A stretch of 64,000 nucleotides of DNA, from contig NZ_NCSM01000031.1 in NCBI RefSeq assembly GCF_002224125.1, positions 62,001 through 126,000 on the forward strand, written 5' to 3'. The notes under the pieces were generated by a model. The model worked only from the letters and a program-made list of their open reading frames with translations, did not search any database and was not told where the DNA came from. Both the position numbers and the translations under genes were made by a program. The DNA is from Streptomyces sp. NBS 14/10 (GTDB taxonomy: Bacteria > Actinomycetota > Actinomycetes > Streptomycetales > Streptomycetaceae). Below are positions 45,695-54,392 of the stretch, piece after piece. How positions within the stretch are numbered: the first letter of the stretch is position 1; each line of letters opens with the position of its first letter.

Positions 45695-47479
45695 TCAGGG
45701 CTGGGGGCGTAGGCGCACCCGGGTCTCCTCGGCGCCCGTACGTACCGTCAGCCCCCGGCCCAGGTCGGCGGCCGCGCCGCCGCTGGTGAGCCACACGTTC
45801 ACCGCGCAGCCGAGCACCACCGGGTCCAGCTCCAGCTCCGCCTCCCCCCACGCCCGCTCGGCGGCGGCCTCCCACGCCCGCCCGTCGCGCAGCCGTACCA
45901 GGTGTCGTCCGTGGCCGAGCGCGGCGACGGTGACGGTCACACCAGGGAGCCGTGCGGCCTCCTCCGCCACCCAGCGCTCGGGCGGGACGGCGGTGTGCGG
46001 GGTGGCGCGCACGCTGACCTCGGCGGTCTGGAGCCACAGCAGGTTGGTCTCCTCCGTGGTGACGGCGAAGAACCCGCGCGTCCCCTGGTGGCCGGGCAGC
46101 ACCGGGAACCGCCGCACCTCCACCACCCCGTCGACGACCTGGCCCTCGACGTCGAAGGTCGCCGTGCGCCGCGCGGAAGCGGACCGGCGCGGCTCGGGCG
46201 CGGGCAGCGGCTCCGGCCGCGGTGCTTCCTCGGGGGCGCGTACATGGTCGGGCAGCAGCCGGTACATCTCGCGCTGGAGGATCCGCGCGGCCTCGCCACG
46301 GGCGCCCAGCGTCCGGTCCGTGAGGTGGCTGAGACTGCCCGGAACGTGCTGGTCGAGCGCCTGACGCAGCTGCTGGTACAGGTCGCCGTCGGGGTCCAGG
46401 CGTGGTGCGGCCCGTACGAACGCGGCGGTGGGGGACGCCGGGTCCAGCTCTTCCTCCCCGCTGCCCAGCACCGCGGTGGCGCGGTCGAGGGCCGCGCCGT
46501 AGAACGTGGTGGAGCCGTGGTCGCCGACGACGCAGTCGGCCGCGACCAGCGTGGCCTGCCAGCCCTGTTCCGGCGGGATGACCAGCAGACCGGCGTCCAT
46601 GGCCGACACCAGCCGGCCCAGGACGCGTGCCGTGCCGTGCCGGGCCCATACGTTGGGGTGCAGCACGACGGCGACGGCGAACTCATCGGTCGGCAGCGCC
46701 CGTACGAGACGCAGCGGTAGGTCCTCGCACGTGCCGATCAGCGAATGTTCGCTCCAGGTGCTGTTGACCACCACGAGCCGACGGCCGCCCACCACGCCGA
46801 GTGCCCTGCGGTACTCGTCACGCAGGGACAGGCTCCGCTCCATCCGGTCGAAACACGGGTCGCCGACCAGCAGCGCACGGCTCACCGCCGCGGGGCACGA
46901 CCTGGCCAGACGCCCGATCTGCTCCTCGTGGGACACCCCGATGATCCGGGGGATCACACGTCCGAAGCGGGTGAGCTCCCGCCGGGAGAGCCCCACCGCC
47001 GAGACGGTGTTCCCGGTCGACTCGGCGATCAGGCGGTTGTATCCGGCGCCATGTGGCAGCACCATCAGCGGCGCGTCCAGGTGCCACATCGACCGGTGGA
47101 CCGTACACGCCACCGCGAGGTCGAAGCGCCGCCGCCGCGCTTCCCGCCAGGGCAGGACCGTGGGGCCGAGCGACGCCAGATAGTCCACCAGACCGGCGTC
47201 GAACGCCGAACCGGGGTCGATCGTCAGATAGATCTCGATGTCGTCCGGCCGCAGCAGGGGCAGCACATCCAGCAGCCGGGTGGCCGACGTCAGGGTGCGC
47301 GCCACGCCCAGGACCGTCGCCCGCGTCTCCCAGGTGTCCCACCGGGAGGACCGACGACGTCTGCGGGACCGCAACAAGAATTCTCCGGACGACTGCGCAC
47401 GGGGCAATGGGACGAGGTGATCGTACTCAACAACTCCCCGCTCAGGGACGTTTCGCACGGCCTGTGTCGGTCCGCGCAC
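45695..47479 (-). CDS. TagF-like/GT-B glycerophosphotransferase-type protein
   Basis: The 594-residue protein resembles CDP-glycerol glycerophosphotransferase-type (GT-B) enzymes. It has LMVLPHGAGYNRL (about residues 138-150), RLVVVNSTWSEHSLIG (about 235-250), VVLHPNVWARHG (about 272-283) and AADCVVGDHGSTTFYGAALDR (the acceptor-site His and Ser/Thr run, about 310-330). The last 180 residues are a separate beta-rich part. A sugar- or polyol-phosphate polymer transferase role is inferred. Starts at GTG 47479 or 47458 are both possible; neither has a well-spaced ribosome site. Its end lies 18 bases from the convergent STAND gene. Confidence 0.6.
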   Translation of the reverse strand: MRGPTQAVRNVPERGVVEYDHLVPLPRAQSSGEFLLRSRRRRRSSRWDTWETRATVLGVARTLTSATRLLDVLPLLRPDDIEIYLTIDPGSAFDAGLVDYLASLGPTVLPWREARRRRFDLAVACTVHRSMWHLDAPLMVLPHGAGYNRLIAESTGNTVSAVGLSRRELTRFGRVIPRIIGVSHEEQIGRLARSCPAAVSRALLVGDPCFDRMERSLSLRDEYRRALGVVGGRRLVVVNSTWSEHSLIGTCEDLPLRLVRALPTDEFAVAVVLHPNVWARHGTARVLGRLVSAMDAGLLVIPPEQGWQATLVAADCVVGDHGSTTFYGAALDRATAVLGSGEEELDPASPTAAFVRAAPRLDPDGDLYQQLRQALDQHVPGSLSHLTDRTLGARGEAARILQREMYRLLPDHVRAPEEAPRPEPLPAPEPRRSASARRTATFDVEGQVVDGVVEVRRFPVLPGHQGTRGFFAVTTEETNLLWLQTAEVSVRATPHTAVPPERWVAEEAARLPGVTVTVAALGHGRHLVRLRDGRAWEAAAERAWGEAELELDPVVLGCAVNVWLTSGGAAADLGRGLTVRTGAEETRVRLRPQP

Positions 47480-47501
47480 CTCCCCCCACGCGCAGACGCA
47501 C

Positions 47502-47552
47502 CTCCGCCGTTGACGGCAGCGGCGACGGAGGCCGGTGCTGTCAACGGCGGAG
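47502..47552 (-). terminator. Long hairpin downstream of the small peptide gene
   Basis: CTCCGCCGTTGACGGCA (47502-47518) pairs with TGCTGTCAACGGCGGAG (47536-47552) over 17 positions with one G-U-type mismatch. It lies about 100 bases after the 40-residue peptide stop and just before the TagF-like start, so it probably ends the peptide transcript. Confidence 0.65.
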
Positions 47553-47654
47553 CGGTTCGCCGGTTAATGGTGCGGATTTCCCGCAGAACGGGTACGCATT
47601 GCGGTGCCGGCAGCCTCGATTAATTCATCGCGATATTCGCGATTTACCAAGGCA

Positions 47655-47777
47655 TCATCCAGATTCCATTGCCCTTGGCAACGCAATTGAATCCGGTGAG
47701 ACGACCCCCAGGGGCAGCACGACGGCCGCGGTGGCCACCGCGGCCGCGGCCGCGACCTTCTTGCGCAGACTCTTCAT
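47655..47777 (-). CDS. 40-residue exported peptide
   Basis: A 41-codon gene starts at ATG 47777 with GGAG seven to eight bases upstream. The product begins MKSLRKKVAAAAAVATAA, continues with VVLPLGVVSPDSIALP and ends RAMESG. The basic start and Ala/Val-rich core are a clear secretion signal; only some 12-20 residues would remain after cleavage. It follows the sugar-transport operon by 122 bases and has its own hairpin terminator. I do not know the family. A released peptide or a small membrane peptide are both possible. Confidence 0.7.
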   Translation of the reverse strand: MKSLRKKVAAAAAVATAAVVLPLGVVSPDSIALPRAMESG

Positions 47778-47899
47778 ATGCTGTCTCCAATCTCCGAGCG
47801 GCAGTGACAGTGCGCTACCGCCGAATTCAATGAGAATGACTGACATACGGGAGGCTGGCGCCGCGACGCGTGATGACGGCCGCGCGGAAAGGCCGGTTC

Positions 47900-48631
47900 T
47901 CAGGTGTGTTCCTCCCCCGGAGCGACGTGGCCCCCGCCCCGCACCGACTCCAGCATCGCGCCGCAGTCGCGCCATAGGACGAACAGCGCGCAGCCGGGCA
48001 CCACGGCAAGACCCAGCAGCGGGGCCTGGTTGACGAGTGCCAGGGAGACGCCCAGCAGGCCGAGGTTCAGCAGCGCGAGCGGCCAGCGGCGCACCGAGGC
48101 GTAGCAGGCCGCCAGGAGGGTGTGCCGGGAGAGGGTCGGGTTGTCGGCCAGACCTGCCATCGCGACGACCCCGGAGCTCAGCGCCAGGAGGATCACCACG
48201 GTCAGCAGTGGTACGAGAGCCGACCCGAGCGCGGTTCCCCAGAGGGCGGCCAGGTCGGTGGCCGCCACGGCGATCAGCAGTACGAAGGGGGTCCAGCCGA
48301 GGAGCGCCCGGGTGAACAGGCGCCGGTAGCCGCGGAACAGGTCGGCCACCGGCGCCCGTTCGTCGTCGGCGGTGCGCCTGAGGTAGGCGAACACCGCGGC
48401 GAGGGAGGGGCCGGCCCCGAGCGAGAGCAGGCCGAAGAAGACCGGGTACCGCCAGGGTTGGTGCTCGGCGGCCAGGGCCAGCAGCAGCGGCAGGTTGGTG
48501 ACCGCCACGCCGAGGTTGACCACCAGGACCCGGTGGACGTGGGACCAGATGAGGTCCCACGAGTCGTGGCCGACGTTCAGCCGGAGCCTGCGGCCGGTCA
48601 TAGGCGTGCTCTGCGTACTCGGTGTGCTCAT
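47900..48631 (-). CDS. DUF624 (YesL-like) membrane protein
   Basis: The 243-residue membrane protein has about five hydrophobic helices (VLVVNLGVAVTNLPLLLALAA, PSLAAVFAYL, TPFVLLIAVAATDLAALWG, LTVVILLALSSGVVAMAG, LALVNQAPLLGLAVVPGC). DUF624/YesL proteins accompany sugar ABC transporters and polysaccharide-lyase clusters in Gram-positive bacteria, and their biochemical role is unknown. The gene starts ten bases after the permease stop, so it belongs to the same operon. Its presence supports a plant- or uronate-polysaccharide role for the locus. Confidence 0.85.
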   Translation of the reverse strand: MSTPSTQSTPMTGRRLRLNVGHDSWDLIWSHVHRVLVVNLGVAVTNLPLLLALAAEHQPWRYPVFFGLLSLGAGPSLAAVFAYLRRTADDERAPVADLFRGYRRLFTRALLGWTPFVLLIAVAATDLAALWGTALGSALVPLLTVVILLALSSGVVAMAGLADNPTLSRHTLLAACYASVRRWPLALLNLGLLGVSLALVNQAPLLGLAVVPGCALFVLWRDCGAMLESVRGGGHVAPGEEHT

Positions 48632-48641
48632 CCCGGCCGCC

Positions 48642-49487
48642 TCACTTCATCCCGCTGGTGGAGATGCCCTGGACGAAGTACCGCTGGCCGAGCAGGAAGA
48701 CCACCAGGATCGGCAGCACGGACAGCACCGAGCCGGTCATGATCATCGCGTACTGGGAGCTGTACATGCCCACGAACGACCGCAGGCCGAGCTGCACCGT
48801 CCAGAGGTTGTTGTCCGTCAGGTAGATGAACGGACCCATGTAGTCGTTCCAGGTGTTGACGAAGGTCAGCAGGGCGAGGCTGGCCAGCGCGGGCTTCGAC
48901 AGCGGCAGCACGATCCGCGCCCAGATGCCGTACTCGCTCAGCCCGTCAAGACGCGCCGCCTCGCTGAGCTCGTCCGGAATGGTCAGGTAGAACTGGCGCA
49001 TCAGGAAGACGCCGAACGCGCCGAACGCCTGGAGCAGGATCAACGACAGATGCGTGTTCACCAGGCCCAGCTTCTGCATCATGATGTACTGCGGCACCAT
49101 GTACGCCTGCCACGGCACCGCGATGGTGGCGATGTAGGCGAGGAAGACGGCGTCGCGCCCGGGAAAGCGCATCTTGGCGAAGCCGTAGGCCGCGAAGCTG
49201 CCGGTCAGGACCTGTAGTGCGGTGATGACGACGCTGAGGAACAGCGAGTTGCCCAGGTAGGTCCACAGCGGGATCGCGGTCCAGATGTCGGAGAAGTTCT
49301 CCCAGTGGAAGGACTTCGGGATCCACTGGATCGGGACCGTGAAGACCTCGTTGTCGGTCTTCAGCGAGGACACCAGCATCCATACGAACGGCACCAGGAC
49401 CGCCGCCGACAGCACCGTCAGCACCACGTACAGCAGGGCCCGGCCGATGATCCGCCCCGGCCCGCCCGGCCGCACGGTCGTCTTCAT
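48642..49487 (-). CDS. Carbohydrate ABC transporter permease (MalG type)
   Basis: The 281-residue permease has six membrane helices. It starts with VLTVLSAAVLVPFVWMLVSSLK, contains TLGNSL-type FLGNS as TYLGNSLFLSVVITALQVL, the EAA loop ELSEAARLDGLSEYGIWARI (about residues 188-207) and ends GQRYFVQGISTSGMK as CUT1 permeases do. ATG 49487 overlaps the partner permease stop (ATGA). With the binding protein and the second permease it imports an oligosaccharide; the energising MsiK-type ATPase is usually encoded elsewhere in Streptomyces, as here. Confidence 0.93.
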   Translation of the reverse strand: MKTTVRPGGPGRIIGRALLYVVLTVLSAAVLVPFVWMLVSSLKTDNEVFTVPIQWIPKSFHWENFSDIWTAIPLWTYLGNSLFLSVVITALQVLTGSFAAYGFAKMRFPGRDAVFLAYIATIAVPWQAYMVPQYIMMQKLGLVNTHLSLILLQAFGAFGVFLMRQFYLTIPDELSEAARLDGLSEYGIWARIVLPLSKPALASLALLTFVNTWNDYMGPFIYLTDNNLWTVQLGLRSFVGMYSSQYAMIMTGSVLSVLPILVVFLLGQRYFVQGISTSGMK

Positions 49488-50500
49488 CGCTCGTTCCTCC
49501 GCTGGAATCGGAACTGGGTCACGGTGATGATCAGGACGATGAGGAACAACACCAGGGAGATGGCCGAGGAGTAGCCGAACCGGCCCTGGGTGATGCCCTC
49601 CCGGAAGATGAGCTGGGACAGCACCAGCGTGGAGCGGCCGGGGCCGCCCTCGGTCATGACCTGCACCAGGTCGAAGACCTTGAAGCTGGAGACCGTCAGC
49701 ATGACCAGGACGAAGAAGGTCGTCGGCCGCAGCGACGGCACCGTGACATGCCAGAACCGCTTCCACGCACCGGCGCCGTCCACCCTGGCCGCCTCGTACA
49801 GCTCCGCCGGGATGGCCTGGAGCCCCGCCAGATACAGCACCATGTAGTAGCCCATGTCCCGCCACACACTGGTGATGATCACCGCGGGCAGCGCCCAGTC
49901 GGTGTCGGTGGTCCACCCCGGCGGATGGGCCATCCCCACGGCCTTCAGCAGCTGGTTCACCGGACCGGCGTCCGGGCTGAACAGCATGTTCCACACCACG
50001 GCCACCGCGACGAGCGAGGTGATGTAGGGGAAGAAGAAGGCCGTACGGAAGAAGGCGACACCGCGCAGCTTCTGGTTGAGCAGCACCGCCAGGCCGAGGG
50101 AGGCCGCCATGGTGAGCGGGATGTGCCCGGCCGCGTACCAGGAGGTGTTGGTCAGCGCCGTCCAGAAGTTGTCGTTGTCCCACATCCGGCGGAAGTTGTC
50201 GAGCCCGATCCACTGGGGCGTGTTGTACGAGTTCCAGTCGGTGAACGACAGCAGCAGCGTGAAGACCACCGGAACCAGGGTCAGGGCGGCGAAGCCCAGC
50301 AGGTTCGGCAGGATGAAGCTCCAGCCCACCAGCGCGGTGCGGCGGCGGCGCCGCTTGAGGGCCGCGGCGTTGGAGGTCTTGCCGGGGCCGCCGGCGCCGG
50401 AGGTCTTGTCGAGGGCCGTGGCTCCAGCCTTGGTCGTGGCCGTGGCCGTGGCTGCGGTTGTGGCCGCAGCCGCGGCCGTGGCGCCGGAGGGCTCGCTCAT
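49484..50500 (-). CDS. Sugar ABC transporter permease (MalF type)
   Basis: The 338-residue CUT1 permease begins with a low-complexity Ala/Thr-rich cytoplasmic leader of about 50 residues. Six helices follow, starting LVGWSFILPNLLGFAALTLVPVV, then FTDWNSYNTPQWIGLDNFRR. The EAA loop is ELYEAARVDGAGAWKRFWHV. It overlaps the binding-protein stop and the next permease start by four bases each, so the three are translated in tandem. The leader is rich in Ala-Thr dipeptides encoded by repeated GCC-ACG type codons and could vary in length. Confidence 0.93.
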   Translation of the reverse strand: MSEPSGATAAAAATTAATATATTKAGATALDKTSGAGGPGKTSNAAALKRRRRRTALVGWSFILPNLLGFAALTLVPVVFTLLLSFTDWNSYNTPQWIGLDNFRRMWDNDNFWTALTNTSWYAAGHIPLTMAASLGLAVLLNQKLRGVAFFRTAFFFPYITSLVAVAVVWNMLFSPDAGPVNQLLKAVGMAHPPGWTTDTDWALPAVIITSVWRDMGYYMVLYLAGLQAIPAELYEAARVDGAGAWKRFWHVTVPSLRPTTFFVLVMLTVSSFKVFDLVQVMTEGGPGRSTLVLSQLIFREGITQGRFGYSSAISLVLFLIVLIITVTQFRFQRRNER

Positions 50501-51771
50501 TCGACTTCGGACTTCACGCGGGATTCCATCTCATCGATGCCCTTGTCGATGGACTTCTCACCGGACATCACCAGCTCGTGCTCCTCCTTGAGGATCTGGT
50601 CGATGTCGGAGGACTTCGGGCTGACCGGCATCTCCAGCGCGACCTTGTCCGGGCTCATGGCCTTCTTGGACAGGTCGTCGTTCGGCATGCCCTTGACGCC
50701 GAAGAAGTTCTTCATGACTGCGTCATCCGTGTACGACGGAACGACGCCGACCTTGGCGATCGCGGCCGCTCCCTTGGGGCCGGAGGCCCACAGCACGAAC
50801 TTCTTGGCCGCCTCGGAGTTCCTGGCCTTCTTGTTCACGGCGAACGCGGTCGGGGAGCCGAAGGTGACCGTCTTACCGTTCGCATCGGTCTGCGGCAGCG
50901 GCGCCATGCCCCAGTCGACGTCGTTCTTGCCCTCGGCCTTCAGCTGCAGCAGCCGGGCCGCGAGCCAGGTGCCCATGGGCACCATCGCGGCCTTGCGGGT
51001 CGAGAACTCCGCGTCGTATTTGGTCTGCTGGGTCTTGGCCGTGGCGAACGGCAGCACGGCTCCGGACTTCTGCAGGTCCAGTGCCGTCTCGTACTGCTTC
51101 TTGAAGAATCCGTAGTCGCCGCTCAGCTGGTCCCCGCCGGTCTGCGCGGCGGCGATCGCCTGCACCACCGAGCGCCAGGTCTCGTGGTAGCTGCCGTAGA
51201 CCTTGGACGAGCCCGAACCGGTGGTGAGCTTCTTGGCCAAGCCGGCGTAGTCGGACCAGGTGAGCTCGGACAGGTCCGCGCCGCTCTTCTTGAGGAGGTC
51301 CTTGTTGTAGAAGAGCACCCAGAAATCCTGCCGGTACGGCAGGGCGTAGTAGTCGCCCTTGAGGTCGAAGGCGTCGAGGCCGGCGTACTTGGCCTTGTCG
51401 AGCTTGTTGGCGTCGGCGGTGAGCGACTGGAGCTGGCCGCGGGTGCCGTAGCGGGCGTAGTCGGTGACGTTCTTCATGGTCAGCACGTCGGTGCTGTCAC
51501 CGCCGGAGAGCATGGTGGTGATCTTGTTGGAGTAGTCGGCGGAGAGGATGTCGACCGGCTGTACGTCGATTTTCGGGTTCTCGGCCTCGAAGCCGTCGAT
51601 CAGCGCCTTGAACTCGGGGGTCTTCTCGTAGTCCCACACCGCGACCTTGACGATGGTCTTGCCGTCGGCGGTCTTGCCGCTGCCCCCGTCGCCGCCGCAG
51701 CCGACGGCGAGCAGGGACAGCGCGACGGCGGCGGTCACGCCTCTGACGGGTCCTTTGAGGTTGCGTATCAC
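50497..51771 (-). CDS. Extracellular sugar-binding lipoprotein (SBP_bac_1)
   Basis: The 424-residue solute-binding lipoprotein has a signal ending LLAVGCGGDG (lipobox Cys near residue 25). The mature fold shows VKVAVWDYEKTPEFKALIDGF (about 41-60), YALPYRQDFWVLFYNKDLLKK (about 143) and MVPMGTWLAARLLQLKAEG (about 255). It delivers an oligosaccharide to the coupled permeases. The ATG at 51771 is preceded by AGGAGC. The protein starts 171 bases after the 2-hydroxyacid dehydrogenase stop. The sugar is not evident from sequence, but the neighbouring lyase suggests an unsaturated uronide. Confidence 0.92.
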   Translation of the reverse strand: MIRNLKGPVRGVTAAVALSLLAVGCGGDGGSGKTADGKTIVKVAVWDYEKTPEFKALIDGFEAENPKIDVQPVDILSADYSNKITTMLSGGDSTDVLTMKNVTDYARYGTRGQLQSLTADANKLDKAKYAGLDAFDLKGDYYALPYRQDFWVLFYNKDLLKKSGADLSELTWSDYAGLAKKLTTGSGSSKVYGSYHETWRSVVQAIAAAQTGGDQLSGDYGFFKKQYETALDLQKSGAVLPFATAKTQQTKYDAEFSTRKAAMVPMGTWLAARLLQLKAEGKNDVDWGMAPLPQTDANGKTVTFGSPTAFAVNKKARNSEAAKKFVLWASGPKGAAAIAKVGVVPSYTDDAVMKNFFGVKGMPNDDLSKKAMSPDKVALEMPVSPKSSDIDQILKEEHELVMSGEKSIDKGIDEMESRVKSEVE

Positions 51772-51942
51772 GGGAGCGGCTCCTTGTGATGAGGGGTGTG
51801 TTGCGGGAGGGGCGTTGCGGGTGGTGCGTGTCGCGGGGGGTGGTGGTGCGAGGTGGCCTGGTGGGGTGAGCGGGGCTCGGGCGCCCGGGGGGTTTGGGCG
51901 CCCGGGGGGCTCAGGCGGTCAGGCGGTGCGGCGGTCAGGGGC
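51772..51942. repeat. Spacer with GGGCGCCCGGGGGG tandem repeat
   Basis: The 171-base spacer before the binding-protein gene holds two copies of GGGCGCCCGGGGGG (51879-51892 and 51896-51909), then several GGCGGTCAGG-like units. GGGCGCCC is itself palindromic, so the repeats may fold between the two genes. Confidence 0.5.
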
Positions 51943-52962
51943 TCACGCGCTCAGGCCGAGCGCCAGCGCCTCCGCGGTGATCTCGGACTGCAGGGGTTCG
52001 CGCGCGGTCCACCGGGCCAGCTCGTCCATGGCGTGGTCGGTGAGGCGCCCGATCTCCGTGCCGAGCGAGCCCGCGATATGCGGGGTGATCATCACGCTGG
52101 CCTGGTGTCTCAGTGGCGAGTCGATGGGCAGGGGCTCGGGGTCGGTGACGTCGAGGATGGCGAAGAGGCGTCCGGAGGAGCATTCGGCGGCGAGCGCGGC
52201 GGAGTCGATGAGACTGCCGCGCGCCGTGTTGATCACGGTCGCGTGGTCGGGAAGCAGGCTGAGCTGGTCGGCGCCGATGAGGTGGTGGGTCTCCCGGAGT
52301 TCGGGAGCGTGCAGGGACAGCACATCGACGCGCGGAAGCAGTTCCTCCAGCGGGACCAGGGTGGCGCCCGCCCGCTTCACCTCCTCCGCGTCCGCGTACG
52401 GATCGGCGACCAGGCAGGTGGTGTTCCCGAGGAGCTTGAGCAGGTCGACCACCCGGCGGCCGATCCGCGAGAAGCCGACGATCCCCACGGTCCGGCCGAA
52501 GTTGGACAGGTCGCCGTATCCCGACACCGTGCCCCAGCCCTGGTAGGCGCGTTCCTCGTCGGCGGCGAGGAACGGGGCCTTCTTGCCGGCGAAGATGATG
52601 GCCGCCAGGGTGTACTCGGCGACAGGGATCGCATTGGCGTCCGCGCCGCTGGTCACCTGGATCCCACGGCGCCACACCTCCTCGCCCACCAGCCCCCGCA
52701 CACTGCCGGCGCAGTGCAGCACCGCCCGCAGCGCCGGGGCCGCGGCGATCCGCTCCGGCGTCAGCTTGGGCGCGCCCCAGGACGTGAGCATGACCTCCAC
52801 CTCCGCCAGGCGCGCCCGCACCGCCGGATGGTCGAGGTCGTCGGTCCAGACCGGGTCGCCCAGGGCCACCAGATCCGCCAGCCGCGCGAGCCGGGCGGAG
52901 TCGAAGTGCGCGTCGAAGCTCGGCCTGCTCATGACGACCAGCGCGTTGGGCTTCGTCTGCAT
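51943..52962 (-). CDS. D-isomer-specific 2-hydroxyacid dehydrogenase family protein
   Basis: The 339-residue NAD(P)-dependent dehydrogenase has the Rossmann motif GIVGFSRIGRRVVDLL (about residues 157-172). The catalytic Arg is in NTARGSLID (about 242-250), Glu in DVTDPEPLPID (about 267-277) and His in TPHIAGSLG (about 291-299). The family oxidises or reduces hydroxypyruvate, glyoxylate, lactate and related acids. Placed upstream of the sugar transporter and divergent from the locus regulator, it may process a uronic-acid breakdown product. Starts at ATG 52962. Confidence 0.92.
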   Translation of the reverse strand: MQTKPNALVVMSRPSFDAHFDSARLARLADLVALGDPVWTDDLDHPAVRARLAEVEVMLTSWGAPKLTPERIAAAPALRAVLHCAGSVRGLVGEEVWRRGIQVTSGADANAIPVAEYTLAAIIFAGKKAPFLAADEERAYQGWGTVSGYGDLSNFGRTVGIVGFSRIGRRVVDLLKLLGNTTCLVADPYADAEEVKRAGATLVPLEELLPRVDVLSLHAPELRETHHLIGADQLSLLPDHATVINTARGSLIDSAALAAECSSGRLFAILDVTDPEPLPIDSPLRHQASVMITPHIAGSLGTEIGRLTDHAMDELARWTAREPLQSEITAEALALGLSA

Positions 52963-53070
52963 CGGGCGTCGAGTCCTTCCCTAGGCCGGTCTGGACCGGC
53001 ACCGTTGCCATCTGACGCGAAGTCGTGAAATCGCGAAGTTGCTATGTCCCGCTAAATCCCGTGTTGCGTA

Positions 53071-53176
53071 GAACACATTGGAACCCGCCGAACACGTTGG
53101 AACAGGGATAGTAGGCAGCAGCACATATCCGCCATAGATCGAACACAATCGAAGCGATTCGTTCAGACTCGAACAG
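53071..53176. promoter_or_regulatory. GAACA-type repeats in the divergent regulator/dehydrogenase region
   Basis: GAACACATTGGAAC (53071-53084) and GAACACGTTGGAAC (53090-53103) are direct repeats 19 bases apart. TCGAACACAATCGA follows at 53139-53152, overlapping the dyad AATCG-aag-CGATT. A further CTCGAACAG lies at 53169. The TCGAACA(C/G)AATCGA element recurs upstream of the heparinase gene. They are likely sites for the regulator encoded next door. Confidence 0.6.
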
Positions 53177-53205
53177 GCCATCAGGCCGTTGACCGAGGGG
53201 GCCCG

Positions 53206-54309
53206 ATGAGCGCAGACCGACCTTTCGCCCTTCAGCGCAGGGAACGCCTGATGGACGAGTTGCGCCGGCACGGCACCGTGCGGGTCCGTGACCTCGCCCG
53301 GCTGCTCGACGTCAGCGAGCTGACCGTACGGCGCGATATCACCGCCCTCGCCGCCCGCGGCCTGCTCACCAAAGTGCACGGCGGCGCCACCCTGCCGACC
53401 GATCTCGACCAGGCCCCGGCCCGTCGGCCCCGCCCCACGCCTGTGCCGTTCACGATCGGCATGGTCGTACCCTCCCTGGACTTCTACTGGCCGTCGATCG
53501 TCAGCGGCGCCCGCTCGGCGGCGGCCGGGCTCGGCGTCCAGCTCCAACTGCGCGGATCGACCTACGACCAGGCCGAGGACCGCCGCCAGATCAGCCGGCT
53601 GATCGAGGCCAAGCAGGTGCAAGGGCTGCTGCTGGCGCCCAATCTGGAGGGCAACGGGGTCGACGAGATGATCGACTGGATCGGCAATCTGCCGGTGCCG
53701 ACGATCCTCGTGGAGCGGCAGACCTCGCAGTGGACGCCGACCCCGCGCCAGCTGGAGTGGGTGCGCAGCGACCACGCGCTCGGCATGGAGCTGGCCGTAC
53801 GCCACCTCCACGAGCACGGCCACCGCCGGATCGGTCTGGTGCTGTCCAAGGGCAGCCCGACCTCGGCCCATCTCGCCCAGGGCTGGCTGAAGGCGTGCGC
53901 GGAGCTCGATCTGCCCAGCGAGTTCGTGGTCCGCGAAAGCGTCGCCCTCGACCAGCCGGGCCACCGGCAGATCATCGAGGGCATCCTCGACCGGTGCCGG
54001 GGGTCCCGGATCACCGCGCTGATCGTGCACAGCGACCCCGACGCGATGTCGGTCGCCCAGTACCTCGCCGAACAGGGGTACTCCATCCCCGACGACATGG
54101 CCCTGGTCAGCTACGACGACGAGGTGGCCCATCTCGCGGAACCGGCGATGACGGCCGTACGCCCGCCCAAGGCCCGGGTCGGCCGGGTCGCGGTCGAGAT
54201 GATGGTGTCCAGGCTCGTGGAGGGCAAGCGCCGCCCGGCGCAGCGCGTGCTGATCCTGCCGGAGCTGATCCTCCGTGACTCGTCGGTCAAGCGGGCCCGG
54301 GCGCTGTGA
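53206..54309 (+). CDS. Hybrid regulator: DeoR-type HTH with LacI-type sensor domain
   Basis: The 367-residue transcription factor begins with a DeoR helix-turn-helix (about residues 8-62): RRERLMDELRRHGTVRVRDL, then LDVSELTVRRDITALAARGLL and KVHGGA. Instead of the DeoR phosphosugar domain, it continues with a periplasmic-binding-protein-like sensor of the LacI/GalR group (about 80-365): FTIGMVVPSLDFYWPSIVSG, HEHGHRRIGLVLSK, IPDDMALVSYDDE. GAGGGGG precedes ATG 53206. It is divergent from the 2-hydroxyacid dehydrogenase and beside the DUF2264/heparinase pair, so it should control the polysaccharide locus in response to a sugar ligand. Confidence 0.88.
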   Translation: MSADRPFALQRRERLMDELRRHGTVRVRDLARLLDVSELTVRRDITALAARGLLTKVHGGATLPTDLDQAPARRPRPTPVPFTIGMVVPSLDFYWPSIVSGARSAAAGLGVQLQLRGSTYDQAEDRRQISRLIEAKQVQGLLLAPNLEGNGVDEMIDWIGNLPVPTILVERQTSQWTPTPRQLEWVRSDHALGMELAVRHLHEHGHRRIGLVLSKGSPTSAHLAQGWLKACAELDLPSEFVVRESVALDQPGHRQIIEGILDRCRGSRITALIVHSDPDAMSVAQYLAEQGYSIPDDMALVSYDDEVAHLAEPAMTAVRPPKARVGRVAVEMMVSRLVEGKRRPAQRVLILPELILRDSSVKRARAL

Positions 54310-54392
54310 GGGCGCGACGGGCCCGCCGGTGACGTACGGCCGTTGAGGTACGGGCCGTTGACGCACCGGCGGGTCGGAGCGGACCGAGCCGG

